This document shows, in pieces, positions 1-8,190 of a DNA stretch of 32,270 nt (position 1 is its first letter; every line of letters begins with the position of its first letter). The notes under the pieces are model-generated. The model was given only the letters and a program-made list of their open reading frames with translations, searched no databases and was not told the DNA's origin. A program made the position numbers and the translations under genes. Where the stretch lies: assembly GCA_030917925.1 (NCBI GenBank), contig JAUPTV010000165.1, positions 1 through 32,270 of the forward strand. Reading direction: 5' to 3'. The stretch is from Pseudomonadota bacterium (GTDB lineage: Bacteria > Pseudomonadota > Gammaproteobacteria > Competibacterales > Competibacteraceae).

Positions 1-307
1 ACGGTCAGCCTTTGACGTTAAGTGCCGGTCTTTCCCGGCTGTCCGCTCGTAAGAGCCTAGTGACAGAGCCTTACGGCTCGCTCCCCTCGCCAATGTTGTG
101 TACCGGCATTTCATCCCCATCCGTTTCGTGCTTACCCTATTGCTGGTCTGCAACCGGGACTTTCAGAGCTTGGGACTGAGGAAGCATCCCAAGGTGAGTC
201 TTGAACCTCTACACAACGTAGCCGATGGGTTACGGCTTAGGCTGGTCAACCCAGACTTGCGGTTTTAGCCACCACAAGCCTCGCCCTTTAGGGCGGGGTG
301 ATTGACA
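1..307 (+). mobile_element. Right-end remnant of an IS200/IS605-family (IS1341/TnpB-type) element
   Basis: The stretch ends in a GC-rich hairpin (279-286 pairing with 291-298, loop TTTA) followed by GGTG-ATTGACA. This is the typical right end of IS200/IS605 elements that carry tnpB. The element enters from beyond the left edge, so neither tnpB nor the left end is visible. A frame open from position 2 to a TAA at 50-52 could be the last 16 codons of a protein, but it has no recognisable TnpB motif. The exact right boundary (about 307) is inferred from the usual end sequence. Confidence 0.6.
150..307 (+). ncRNA. Probable omega-RNA (TnpB guide RNA) scaffold
   Basis: In IS605/IS1341 elements the 3' end of the tnpB transcript and the right end form the scaffold of the RNA that guides the TnpB nuclease, with the guide read from the flanking DNA. 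Here the last 150 or so bases before the terminal hairpin are non-coding and rich in short inverted repeats, as expected. Another stem lies upstream at 48-53 with 70-75. If the scaffold is active, the guide would begin at about 308. The 5' limit is a guess, no alignment was possible, and TnpB itself is outside the window. Confidence 0.4.
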
Positions 308-441
308 GGGATACACTGAGCAAATTCAATCGGGCATCCTAGCAGCAAACCAAGGGAGACAAAAGCGTATGGCGTTATCTGCTGCGCCCCCGGCGAAGGT
401 GAGGTTGCGCCGGAAGCTATAGCTTTTCCCGAGGATCGCCG

Positions 442-486
442 GATTTCCGGATTCCCCTACTTGGCTAGGAGGAGAATCCGGAAATC
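442..486. repeat. Strong hairpin between the IS end and the hemerythrin gene
   Basis: A perfect 13-bp inverted repeat (442-454 with 474-486) has an inner CCTA/TAGG pair closing the loop. It lies in the gene-free stretch 308-554, downstream of the minus-strand hemerythrin gene. No T-run follows on either strand, so a classical intrinsic terminator is not shown. It could be a palindromic repeat or mRNA 3'-end stabiliser. The rest of 308-554 holds nothing I recognise. Confidence 0.5.
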
Positions 487-554
487 ATCGGCAAAGGCTA
501 TTTACAGTGGTGGAAATTGGTCTGAAGTGGGTAGTCGGACGGTTATCGGAAACT

Positions 555-1022
555 TCAATGCTTGCCGATTGAACCCCATAATTTCTGCACCCAGGATTTT
601 TTGGACAATTCCGGACGGATGCCCTGAAGTAAAAAGTGCTCGGTATAGCGCTTGTCGGCTTCCATAATATGTTTGGTAAGCCAGACTTTGAGAAAGTGCG
701 CCAGTTCAAAACTGATAGAACTTTTTCCCGACCCGATTTTGGCGCGAAAATCGCCTAATTGCCCAATCAATCGATCATGCTCTTCTTTGTGGCGCTCATA
801 TTCCGGGTAATGCAAAATCCGCATCAAACTCTCTTCGACGGCAAAATGGACTCGGGTATATTCGCCCAGTTTCTCGACGATTTGACCGGTCACATCGGCG
901 CCTTGCCGTTGCTGGATCGCTTCGTGAATCTGATTCAACAAATCGACAAGCACCTTGTGTTGCTCATCGATTTCTTCAATGCCGACGCTTAATTCATTAG
1001 ACCACTCGATGAACCTAACCAT
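555..1022 (-). CDS. Bacteriohemerythrin (single-domain O2-binding protein)
   Basis: The 155-residue protein is a single hemerythrin four-helix bundle that binds O2 at a di-iron centre. It is probably cytoplasmic, with no signal peptide or membrane segment. All expected iron ligands are present: His22, His59, Glu63, His78, His82, His118 and Asp123. These fall in the motifs EQHK, HFAVEE, RHKEEH and TKHIMEAD. The ATG at 1022 is preceded by GAGGA at good spacing, and the family usually starts VxWxxxLSVGI right after Met, so longer upstream frames were not used. The gene stands alone and diverges from dabA. A role in oxygen sensing, storage or delivery is known for the family but is not shown here. 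Confidence 0.93.
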   Translation of the reverse strand: MVRFIEWSNELSVGIEEIDEQHKVLVDLLNQIHEAIQQRQGADVTGQIVEKLGEYTRVHFAVEESLMRILHYPEYERHKEEHDRLIGQLGDFRAKIGSGKSSISFELAHFLKVWLTKHIMEADKRYTEHFLLQGIRPELSKKSWVQKLWGSIGKH

Positions 1023-1091
1023 AATGTCTATCCTCGCTATGTTTGTACTTATCGGGCCAGGAAGCTGAAAAACCGCACGGGATACTGGGGT

Positions 1092-1097
1092 ATTATA
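1092..1097 (-). promoter_or_regulatory. -10 box of the hemerythrin promoter
   Basis: A perfect TATAAT on the minus strand lies about 70 bp upstream of the hemerythrin start. No good -35 hexamer is visible at 16-18 bp, so the promoter may depend on an activator. It lies 38 bp from a second perfect TATAAT facing dabA. Confidence 0.4.
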
Positions 1098-1135
1098 CGC
1101 CGGAGATCCGGGCAACGATTCGATAAAACACCCGT

Positions 1136-1141
1136 TATAAT
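1136..1141 (+). promoter_or_regulatory. -10 box of the dabA promoter
   Basis: A perfect TATAAT on the plus strand lies about 90 bp upstream of the dabA start. The -35 region is poor. The short palindromic repeat at 1159-1187 would lie in the 5' leader of the dabA mRNA. The surroundings (TTATA followed by GCCGG) repeat those at 1093-1102, as if the two promoter cores share a duplicated element. Confidence 0.4.
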
Positions 1142-1158
1142 GCCGGCAAACTCAAAAT

Positions 1159-1187
1159 CCCTCCTGATTTCCTTTTTCAAAGGAGGG
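1159..1187. repeat. Short palindromic repeat in the dabA leader
   Basis: CCCTCCT (1159-1165) pairs with AGGAGGG (1181-1187), and an inner CCTTT/AAAGG pair (1171-1175 with 1179-1183) strengthens the stem. The core resembles the palindrome inside dabA at 2650-2671, which suggests one dispersed repeat family in this genome. Confidence 0.5.
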
Positions 1188-1231
1188 GCTGAACTGCTAC
1201 TCGCCATGCCGACGACCACGATTTTTGACCC

Positions 1232-4200
1232 ATGACCGCAACCGCTCATTTTCCATCGCCGCCTGACGCCGCGCCGCCAACGCCTTGCCAGATCGTTGAA
1301 CACGCCATTGCCCATCTGGATCATCTGCTGCCCGGCCAGGCACCGATTCTGAATTTCGTTCACCACAACACCCTGCATGGCTATCAGCATCTGCCCTTTG
1401 AGCAGGCACTGGCCGAGGCGGAACAACTTACCGGGATTCGGGCATGGCTGCCGGAAGCGGAATTCCGCAAGCGCTATTGGGAGGGCCGCATTGACGACGC
1501 GGACTGGGAAGCGGTCTTTGCGCAGCGCCCGACCCTGCATCCCGAAGCGACGCTGGCGCTCATCGGTGATCGGGCTATCCCCCGGAGTGAGGTGTTACGC
1601 ATCTCGCTCATTCATGGCGTCAAAGCGCTCACCCCCAGTCAACTGGTCTGGCAGATGGAAGAACTCGACGCTACCTGCCGCTTTCAGGACGACGTCCCGG
1701 AAACTGTCCGTCAGCGGTTGTTGAAAACGGCTGGGCAGGATAGCGGCGCGGCGCTCGAAGATTTGTGGGGTGCCTGTCTGGACGCTTTCGAGTTGCCCGC
1801 CGCCAGTCTGCACCCGGAAGATCTGGTGGATTTGCAGTTGAATCTGGCCAAATCGCTGCTGGCGCGGTTCAGAACCGAAAACAGCGGGAATGTCGAAGGG
1901 CCGGTGGTCCATCAGCGGATGTTGGCGGAAGCGCTGGCGCTGATTGAACGACTGTGCGCGGATGTGGGGGAAGGCGTCACCTTGCGCGGCCTGCTGCAAA
2001 CACTCACGGGTCAGGATTTACTGGATGAAGTTCGCCCCCAACTGATTCGTTGCTGCGCCGCCCATCTGGATGAAGGACTGGCCGCCTGGAATTTGCCGGA
2101 TCGCCATACCGGTTTGTACCCGGCCTGGCGTCGTTTGGCGGTCAGCGACCTGACTGGCAGCTTCGCGGGAGGGTCGGCGGGACGTCCGACCCTGACCCGC
2201 TGGCCCGAGGAACCGGTCAACGCGATCATCACTGAACTGCGGCGACTGGGATTGCCCGAATCCCGCTGGGCGGGCTATCTCACCCGCCTGGCGCTGGAAC
2301 TGCCCGGCTGGTCGGGGATGATGAATTGGCGGCAACAGCATCCCGACTACCCAGCCAATCGGGAAACGCCGGTAGCGCTGGCTGATTATCTGGCGGTGCG
2401 GCTGTGTCTTGACGGCCTGTGGATTGAACGCCAGGTTCGGGAAACCTGGGGACTGGAAGGGAGTCTGCCGGGATTGCGCACTTATCTATTGGCGAATCCG
2501 GCAGAAGCGCTGGTTCGGTATGCGCTTTATGAAGGACGCTTGCCGGAGTATCTGGCCAGCCGGGCGCGAGGATTGATTGAGAACCCGCTGGCGCAGTCCA
2601 GTGACTCTGATTCCAGGGAGCAGTCCAACCACCCCGGAGCTTCGCACCACCCCTCCTTATCCAAGGAGGGGAGGGATGCGTGGGATACACTGGCGGATAT
2701 GATCTGGACCTGGCGGCACAGTCCGGTAGCGGATCAGCCGGGCCTGCCAACGGTGCATGGCGATGCCTGGCGGCTGTTCCGGCTGGCCCAGCATCTCGGC
2801 CTGTCCGGTAGTGAATTGCGCAAACTTTCCCCGACGGATCGGGAACGCCTGCTGGCCGCATTGGATGAACTATCACCCGGTCAGCGTGGCGCACTCTGGC
2901 AATCGGCTTATGAACATCATTACCGGGACGCCCTGATCAACGCCCTGGCCAACAATCATGGGCGCTGGGCGGTTCGCGAACGACGACCGCAGGCGCAAAT
3001 CGTGTTCTGCATTGACGACCGTGAGGAAGGGTTCCGCCGTCATCTGGAAGAGTTGAATCCGGAGATCGAGACCCTGGGCGCAGCGGGTTTCTTTGGCGTA
3101 GCGATGAACTGGCGGGGGCTGGATGACCGCACGGTGACGCCACTGTGCCCGGTGGTGGTCACACCGGCTCACGAAGTCCGTGAAGTTCCCCGGCTGGGTG
3201 CTGAACGAGAACATACCCACCGCCACCAGCGCCGCCAGCAACAGAGTCGGCTCCGCGCCTTCTATCACGAAATCCGCCGCAATCTGCTGTCCTCCGCGCC
3301 CCTGATTGCTGCATTGACGCCGGGCGTATTGCCGATGCTCGTGGGCAAGGTCTTTGCGCCGTTCCGGCAGGGACAACTCGCTGAGGCACTGAATGCGTAC
3401 TGGGTTCCCAATGCGCCGACCGAAGCGGCGATTAACGCAGCGAACCCCGACCTCCCAGCAACCCCGGAACAGCCGCGTCCCGGTTTTACCGATGCTGAAC
3501 AGGCGGATCGGGTGGCCGGATTGTTGCGGAATATCGGCCTGACTTCTCAATTTGCGCCGCTGGTGATCCTCATGGGTCACGGCTCGATGAGTCAGAACAA
3601 TCCGCATTTGGGCGCTTATGACTGTGGCGCGTGTGGTGGGCGACATGGCGGGCCGAACGCCCGCACCTTCGCCGCCATGGCCAACCGTCCCGCCGTGCGG
3701 GCGCTGCTGGCGGAACGCGGGATGATCATTCCCGCCGAAACCGGGTTCATCGGCGCGGAACACAATACCTGTGATGAAAAGATTACGTTCTATGACCTGG
3801 CGGATTTGCCGACGGCGTTGGAACCGGCGTTCCGGGAAGTGCAGCGGTTGCTGGATCAAGCCGGCGCACTGTCCGCCCATGAGCGGTGTCGGCGCTTTGC
3901 CTCTGCGCCGCGCCACCCGACGCCGACCCAGGCGCTGCGCCATGTGATGGAGCGCTCCCGCGACTTCAGCCAGGCCCGCCCGGAACTCGGCCACGCCACG
4001 AATGCCGCGGCGCTGGTCGGTCGCCGGTCGATGAGCCAGGGGGTGTTTCTAGACCGGCGGGCGTTTTTGGTGTCCTACGATCCGACTCAAGACCCCAGTG
4101 GGACGGTGCTGGAAGGGATTCTGCTGGCGGTGGGGCCAGTCGGCGCGGGCATTAACCTGGAATACTACTTTTCCACAGTCAACAATGAGCGGCTGGGTTG

Positions 4201-4612
4201 CGGCACCAAGACGCCGCATAACGTGACCGGACTGTTTGCGGTGATGGAAGGGGCCAGCAGCGATTTACGCACCGGCCTACCCCGGCAAATGATTGAAATT
4301 CATGAACCGGTGCGGCTGCAAATCGTGGTGGAGGCCAAAACTGAGGTTCTCGCCGCGATTTACGGTCGCCAGGCTTCGTTACGCGAGTTGATCGGGAACG
4401 AGTGGGTTCATTTGATCGCCAAGGACCCGGACAGCGGAGAGTTCACGATTTTTGACCCGGCAACCGGCTTTGTTCCATGGACGGGGCCAGTGAAGCCGTT
4501 GCCGGTGCATCGCCGGTCCGGGGACGGGTATCGCGGACATACGGAACCCTTGCCGCCAGCGCTGATCGGTGAGGCGCTGATTGATTCAGGGACGCTCCTG
4601 ACATCGCCGTGA
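1232..4612 (+). CDS. dabA: Inorganic carbon pump subunit DabA (DUF2309/UPF0753)
   Basis: The 1126-residue protein belongs to the DUF2309/DabA family. With a NuoL-like membrane partner (DabB), DabA forms an energy-coupled carbon-uptake complex. The soluble subunit resembles beta-carbonic anhydrase and binds zinc. The expected zinc ligands are visible: Cys593 and Asp595 in VFCIDDREEG, His783 in MGHGS, and Cys798 in YDCGACGG. The N-terminal NFVHHNTLHG motif is also family-typical. An in-frame stretch of about 25 residues around 455-482, rich in Ser/His, coincides with a palindromic repeat at 2650-2671 and looks inserted. No clear Shine-Dalgarno precedes the ATG, so the exact start is less certain. 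The presumed NuoL/NuoM partners lie 7 kb downstream on the same strand, beyond an apparent insertion. Confidence 0.93.
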   Translation: MTATAHFPSPPDAAPPTPCQIVEHAIAHLDHLLPGQAPILNFVHHNTLHGYQHLPFEQALAEAEQLTGIRAWLPEAEFRKRYWEGRIDDADWEAVFAQRPTLHPEATLALIGDRAIPRSEVLRISLIHGVKALTPSQLVWQMEELDATCRFQDDVPETVRQRLLKTAGQDSGAALEDLWGACLDAFELPAASLHPEDLVDLQLNLAKSLLARFRTENSGNVEGPVVHQRMLAEALALIERLCADVGEGVTLRGLLQTLTGQDLLDEVRPQLIRCCAAHLDEGLAAWNLPDRHTGLYPAWRRLAVSDLTGSFAGGSAGRPTLTRWPEEPVNAIITELRRLGLPESRWAGYLTRLALELPGWSGMMNWRQQHPDYPANRETPVALADYLAVRLCLDGLWIERQVRETWGLEGSLPGLRTYLLANPAEALVRYALYEGRLPEYLASRARGLIENPLAQSSDSDSREQSNHPGASHHPSLSKEGRDAWDTLADMIWTWRHSPVADQPGLPTVHGDAWRLFRLAQHLGLSGSELRKLSPTDRERLLAALDELSPGQRGALWQSAYEHHYRDALINALANNHGRWAVRERRPQAQIVFCIDDREEGFRRHLEELNPEIETLGAAGFFGVAMNWRGLDDRTVTPLCPVVVTPAHEVREVPRLGAEREHTHRHQRRQQQSRLRAFYHEIRRNLLSSAPLIAALTPGVLPMLVGKVFAPFRQGQLAEALNAYWVPNAPTEAAINAANPDLPATPEQPRPGFTDAEQADRVAGLLRNIGLTSQFAPLVILMGHGSMSQNNPHLGAYDCGACGGRHGGPNARTFAAMANRPAVRALLAERGMIIPAETGFIGAEHNTCDEKITFYDLADLPTALEPAFREVQRLLDQAGALSAHERCRRFASAPRHPTPTQALRHVMERSRDFSQARPELGHATNAAALVGRRSMSQGVFLDRRAFLVSYDPTQDPSGTVLEGILLAVGPVGAGINLEYYFSTVNNERLGCGTKTPHNVTGLFAVMEGASSDLRTGLPRQMIEIHEPVRLQIVVEAKTEVLAAIYGRQASLRELIGNEWVHLIAKDPDSGEFTIFDPATGFVPWTGPVKPLPVHRRSGDGYRGHTEPLPPALIGEALIDSGTLLTSP
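2650..2671. repeat. Palindromic repeat inserted in frame within dabA
   Basis: A 9-bp perfect stem (2650-2658 with 2663-2671, loop ATCC) lies in the dabA reading frame. It codes for part of a low-complexity segment (HHPSLSKEG) between conserved DabA blocks. The stem core matches the type of palindrome found between genes at 1159-1187. Confidence 0.55.
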
Positions 4613-4645
4613 CCGGGTTGCCTGGGTTCCCTTCATTAACTTTCG

Positions 4646-6260
4646 GGAGTTTCGCCATGCGCTTCTTCAATACCGAAGGCCCGATCCGGCCCGATGACCA
4701 CTATGGGCTGCCCCCGTTGCAGCGCTGGGATCTGGACGAGATTCTGACGCTGATCGACCAGAAGAAATATTTCCTGCTCCACGCCCCGCGCCAAACCGGC
4801 AAGACCACTTGTCTCTTGACGCTGATGGAGTTTCTGAACCGCGAAGGGCGCTATCGGGCGGTGTACGCCAATCTGGAAACCGCCCAGGCCGCCCGCGAGA
4901 ATGTCGCACTGGCGATGGCGGACATCGTGCAGACCGTCGCTGAGGCCGCCGCCCAACAGGCCAGCGATGCCACACTGGAAAGTCTGGCCCAAGCGGCGCT
5001 GACCGAGAGCGCCCCGACCCGCGCCCTGCGGCGCTTCCTGACCGACTGGTGTCAACGGACGCCGCAACCGCTGGTGCTGATGCTCGATGAGGTCGACGCC
5101 CTGGTAGGGGACACCCTCATCACGCTGCTGCGCCAACTCCGGGCCGGCTACCCCCAGCGACCCACCGCTTTTCCACAGACGGTTATTCTGTGCGGGGTGC
5201 GAGATTTGCGCGATTATCGGATTCACGCCCGCTCCGAATCCAGTCCGATCACCGGCGGCAGTGCCTTCAATATCAAGGCGGAATCCTTGCGTTTAGGCGA
5301 TTTCACTGCCGATGAAACGGCGGCCTTACTCCAGGAACACACGACGGAAACCGGACAAGTCTTCACCCCGGACGCCCTAGCCCGTGTTTGGGAACTCACC
5401 CAAGGCCAGCCGTGGCTAGTCAATGCGCTGGCCTATCACGCCTGTTTCCGTCGACCGGAAGGGCGTGATCGGAGTCGCCCGATAACGGTAGCCACGATTG
5501 ACCAGGCCAAGGAGTATCTGATCGTCGACCGAGTGACCCATCTGGATCAGTTAGCCGATAAGCTGCGCGAGGACCGGGTGCGGTGCGTGATCGAACCGAT
5601 GCTGGCCGGGACGCTCATGGAGGGTGTCCCCGAAGATGACCGGCAGTATCTAGTGGACTTGGGGCTGTTGCGTCGCGACGGTGCGGGTGGACTGGTGGTC
5701 GCTAATCCCATTTACCGCGAAGTCCTGCCCCGCGCTCTGGCCAGCGGTCCCCAGGACACCCTGCCCCGGATTGCCCCGACTTGGCTGAATGCCAACGGGA
5801 GCCTGAATCCCGAACGTCTGCTCGAGGCTTTTCTGGCCTTCTGGCGGCAACACGGTCAGCCACTCCTCGGCAGCGCCCCGTATCACGAAATCGCCCCGCA
5901 TCTGGTCTTGATGGCGTTCCTGCACCGGGTCGTAAATGGCGATGGAACCCTGGAGCGGGAATACGCCATTGGTTCGGGCCGCATGGACCTCTGTCTGCGC
6001 TACGGCCCGGTGACGCTGGGGATGGAACTGAAGGTCTGGCGTGATGGCGCTCCTGATCCGCTCAACCAGGGCCTGGCCCAATTGGACAGTTATCTGGCCG
6101 GATTGGGACTGGATACGGGTTGGCTGGTGATCTTCGACCGCCGGACCGGGCAGCCGCCCATCGCTGAACGCACCAGCAGCACCGAGCAGCTCAGTCCCCA
6201 GGGTCGGCGCATTCAGGTGGTACGCGCCTGAACGCTGACCCAAATACGTCTCTCTCCCCA
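4646..6260 (+). repeat. Long direct repeat, copy 1 (AAA gene plus short flanks)
   Basis: This stretch matches 9903-11517 at a constant offset of 5257 bp with no visible net indel. Similarity starts at the GGAGT ribosome-binding site, runs through the whole AAA gene and ends about 28 bp past its stop codon. Exact blocks include 5731-5786 (56 bp) and 6133-6197 (65 bp). The least similar part encodes residues 84-138. Confidence 0.85.
4657..6231 (+). CDS. AAA ATPase with C-terminal PD-(D/E)XK nuclease-like domain, copy 1
   Basis: The 524-residue protein has an N-terminal ATPase with Walker A APRQTGKTT (43-51) and Walker B LVLMLDEVD (139-147). A winged-helix-like middle part follows. The C-terminal domain has the signature of PD-(D/E)XK nucleases: Asp444, then Glu457-x-Lys459, then a QLDSY motif at 475-479. 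It matches the widespread 'ATP-binding protein / AAA-like + PDDEXK' family, whose biological role is not established. The ATG at 4657 follows GGGAG at good spacing, 45 bp after the dabA stop, so it is probably co-transcribed with dabA. It is nearly identical over much of its length to the copy at 9914-11488. The strongest divergence lies between Walker A and Walker B (residues 84-138). Confidence 0.85.
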   Translation: MRFFNTEGPIRPDDHYGLPPLQRWDLDEILTLIDQKKYFLLHAPRQTGKTTCLLTLMEFLNREGRYRAVYANLETAQAARENVALAMADIVQTVAEAAAQQASDATLESLAQAALTESAPTRALRRFLTDWCQRTPQPLVLMLDEVDALVGDTLITLLRQLRAGYPQRPTAFPQTVILCGVRDLRDYRIHARSESSPITGGSAFNIKAESLRLGDFTADETAALLQEHTTETGQVFTPDALARVWELTQGQPWLVNALAYHACFRRPEGRDRSRPITVATIDQAKEYLIVDRVTHLDQLADKLREDRVRCVIEPMLAGTLMEGVPEDDRQYLVDLGLLRRDGAGGLVVANPIYREVLPRALASGPQDTLPRIAPTWLNANGSLNPERLLEAFLAFWRQHGQPLLGSAPYHEIAPHLVLMAFLHRVVNGDGTLEREYAIGSGRMDLCLRYGPVTLGMELKVWRDGAPDPLNQGLAQLDSYLAGLGLDTGWLVIFDRRTGQPPIAERTSSTEQLSPQGRRIQVVRA

Positions 6261-6290
6261 AACCGAGAGCTTTCGGCTACACGGGGAAAG
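6252..6290. terminator. Possible bidirectional terminator between convergent genes
   Basis: Between the convergent AAA gene (copy 1) and the oxoamine synthase gene, CTCTCCCC (6252-6259) pairs with GGGGAAAG (6283-6290) with one mismatch. It encloses a smaller hairpin, CCGA (6263-6266) with TCGG (6272-6275). No T-run follows, so function as an intrinsic terminator is uncertain. Confidence 0.3.
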
Positions 6291-6291
6291 A

Positions 6292-7482
6292 CTACAGGAT
6301 ACCGCCCACCTCTTCCGCACTGGCGCGGAGTACGTCAATGCAGAAATCCAAATCCTCACGGCTGTGGCTGGCCGACACCGCCGCCCGTAGCCGCGCCATC
6401 CCCTTGGGAACCACCGGGTGGGGGATGGCTTGCACGTAAACGCCTCGACGCTGACAACTACGGGCCAACTGGTACGCCGGCCAATCCTCCCCGACCATGA
6501 TGGGGAAGATCATGGTTTGGCTGTGGCCATAGGAAAACCCGGTCTCCCGGAGCCGCTGGGCGAAATACCTTTGATTCTCATGCAGTCGGCTGACCCGTTG
6601 CGGTTCCTTTTCGATAACTTCCAGCGCCGCCAGCGACGCTGCCACCGCAGAGGGTGGTAAGACACCTGAGTAAATGAACCCCCGTGATTGGTGGTGCAGA
6701 AATTCGATCAACTTGTGGCTTCCAGCGATATACCCGCCAATACTCGGAATCGCCTTGCTCAAGGTTCCCATCTTGATATCCACGGCATCGGACGGGAGAC
6801 CGAAATGCTCTTCGATCCCATGCCCGGTCGCTCCCACGGTACCGGTCGCGTGGGCTTCGTCCACCATCAACATCGCGCCATGTTCCCGACACAGGCGGCT
6901 GACCGTCGGCAAGTCGATAATATCGCCGTCCATGCTGAACACCGCATCGACAATCACGAGCCTTTTTCCGGGGTGAGTCGGGTCTTTAAGGCACTCCTCC
7001 AAGTGTTCCATGTCGTTATGCCGAAAGCGCACCAACTTGGCCCCGGACAACTGACACCCATCCACGATACTGGCATGGTTAAGCTTGTCACAGATCACCG
7101 TGTCATGTCGTCTCATCAAGCACGCGATAGTGGAAATATTAGCTACCAGGCCACTGGTAAAAATTGCGGCATCCTCTGTTTTCTTAAACTTGGCGATTTT
7201 TGCCTCAAGCTCGCAATGAATTTCCAGCGTACCCGCCAACATCCGAGCGCCGTGCGCGCCCGTACCGTATTTTTCAATGGCGTGTTGTGCCGCCTCATTG
7301 ATAGCAGGATGCCCGTTCAACCCCAAATACGAATACCCACCGAGCATGAGCATCTCGCCATGCCCCGCCACTCGGACGCGATTATCCGGGAGATATTCCT
7401 GGATAGCCTCAAGGTAAAAATAAACATCGGCCTCTCGCATCGACTTAATGGGCCAGTATGTCTCCAATGATTTATCGTTCAT
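6292..7482 (-). CDS. Alpha-oxoamine synthase family PLP enzyme (BioF/KBL/CqsA-like)
   Basis: The 396-residue protein is a fold-type I PLP enzyme of the alpha-oxoamine synthase family. These enzymes condense an amino acid with an acyl thioester, with loss of CO2, to give an amino ketone. The PLP lysine is Lys243 in TLSKA; Asp208 and His211 lie in VDEAHATG, and His136 in DKLNHAS is the ring-stacking histidine. The ATG at 7482 is chosen because GGGAG lies 4 bases upstream; an ATG at 7503 and a TTG at 7509 are also in frame. It is the last gene of the fabA - lipase - amidase set. No biotin genes are nearby, so biotin synthesis is not supported. A fatty-acyl substrate, as for CqsA or serine palmitoyltransferase, would fit the fabA context but is inference. 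Confidence 0.85.
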   Translation of the reverse strand: MNDKSLETYWPIKSMREADVYFYLEAIQEYLPDNRVRVAGHGEMLMLGGYSYLGLNGHPAINEAAQHAIEKYGTGAHGARMLAGTLEIHCELEAKIAKFKKTEDAAIFTSGLVANISTIACLMRRHDTVICDKLNHASIVDGCQLSGAKLVRFRHNDMEHLEECLKDPTHPGKRLVIVDAVFSMDGDIIDLPTVSRLCREHGAMLMVDEAHATGTVGATGHGIEEHFGLPSDAVDIKMGTLSKAIPSIGGYIAGSHKLIEFLHHQSRGFIYSGVLPPSAVAASLAALEVIEKEPQRVSRLHENQRYFAQRLRETGFSYGHSQTMIFPIMVGEDWPAYQLARSCQRRGVYVQAIPHPVVPKGMARLRAAVSASHSREDLDFCIDVLRASAEEVGGIL

Positions 7483-7555
7483 GAATCTCCCATGCTTTGA
7501 CATTTGCAAAGCTTGTTATCTCGCAGAAAGTGGCCAAAATCACACCTGGTTAAAG

Positions 7556-8098
7556 TCATTTTGAAAATAGGCGAATATAAGATTTAGTCAGGTTCGGTTC
7601 CCTTTCTTTTCTCCAGACGCCATCATTGCTAATGCTGTCTCGGGTGCCTTTTTTATTAGTATTGCCTTCAATAGTGATAATTTTTGAGTGCAGTGAGGTT
7701 TGATCTTCAATGACCAGTCCAATATGGGAAAAATCAAACACCACGAAGTCGCCTGCCTTCGCCAATTCGGTTTCCTGCAGCACGGCAATTTCGTGTTTTT
7801 TTGCCCACTTTTCCCACCCGAAGGCGCTGGCATCCTGACAGCGAACCTTTTCCGCTTCTGCAAGCGTGAGCGTTGATCTTTTAAAGCAACTTTTTACATC
7901 ATTCCTCACTGGCTCATCCTTTAGCCACTCTCGCATGATCCAACAGGTAAATGCCGCACACCACGGCCAAGCCGCTGGCTCAAGCCAGGTTGCCCGCTGG
8001 TATTCTTCGATTTTTGGTCCAGTATTATTTCTTGCACTTTCATGAGTGCCAATTTCAGCCGTTGTAATATCAATCAGTTTTTTAATCGCTTGGTTCAT
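7556..8098 (-). CDS. CHAP/NlpC-P60-like cysteine amidase (TIGR02594-like)
   Basis: The 180-residue protein looks like a papain-fold amidase of the CHAP/TIGR02594 type, which cuts peptidoglycan peptides. A probable catalytic Cys47 lies in PWCAAF, His125 in SHIGLV, and a polar partner in EGNTN (Glu144/Asn146). The start EIGTHE...NNTGPKIEEY is typical for phage-like members. There is no signal peptide, so export would need lysis or a secretion system. The ATG at 8098 follows GAGG at good spacing. An alternative ATG at 8191-8189 overlaps the lipase stop codon as TGATG and would add 31 residues without domain similarity. The gene is AT-richer than the flanks. It could be a lysin, a toxin-type effector or a cell-wall remodelling enzyme. 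Confidence 0.72.
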   Translation of the reverse strand: MNQAIKKLIDITTAEIGTHESARNNTGPKIEEYQRATWLEPAAWPWCAAFTCWIMREWLKDEPVRNDVKSCFKRSTLTLAEAEKVRCQDASAFGWEKWAKKHEIAVLQETELAKAGDFVVFDFSHIGLVIEDQTSLHSKIITIEGNTNKKGTRDSISNDGVWRKEREPNLTKSYIRLFSK

Positions 8099-8190
8099 GT
8101 TGCTGACCTCATGGTGATGATCGAAAATTGACAAGAGTTGAAAAGGAGTAGTTATAGCGTAACCATTTAGTGGGGGGTTGGCGCTGTCCA

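Noticed and set aside
2-52. Possible end of tnpB
   Set aside because: The 16 visible codons show no TnpB zinc-finger or RuvC motif, so coding is not supported.
370-423. 17-codon ORF after GGGAG next to the IS end
   Set aside because: Too short, no similarity seen, and nothing links it to a neighbour.
2873-3994. 373-codon open frame on the minus strand opposite dabA
   Set aside because: It is antisense to the strongly conserved zinc-site region of DabA, has no family resemblance and is a GC-rich shadow frame.
4906-5070. Diversity-generating retroelement as source of the divergent AAA segment
   Set aside because: No reverse transcriptase or template repeat is present, and the changes are not confined to adenines.
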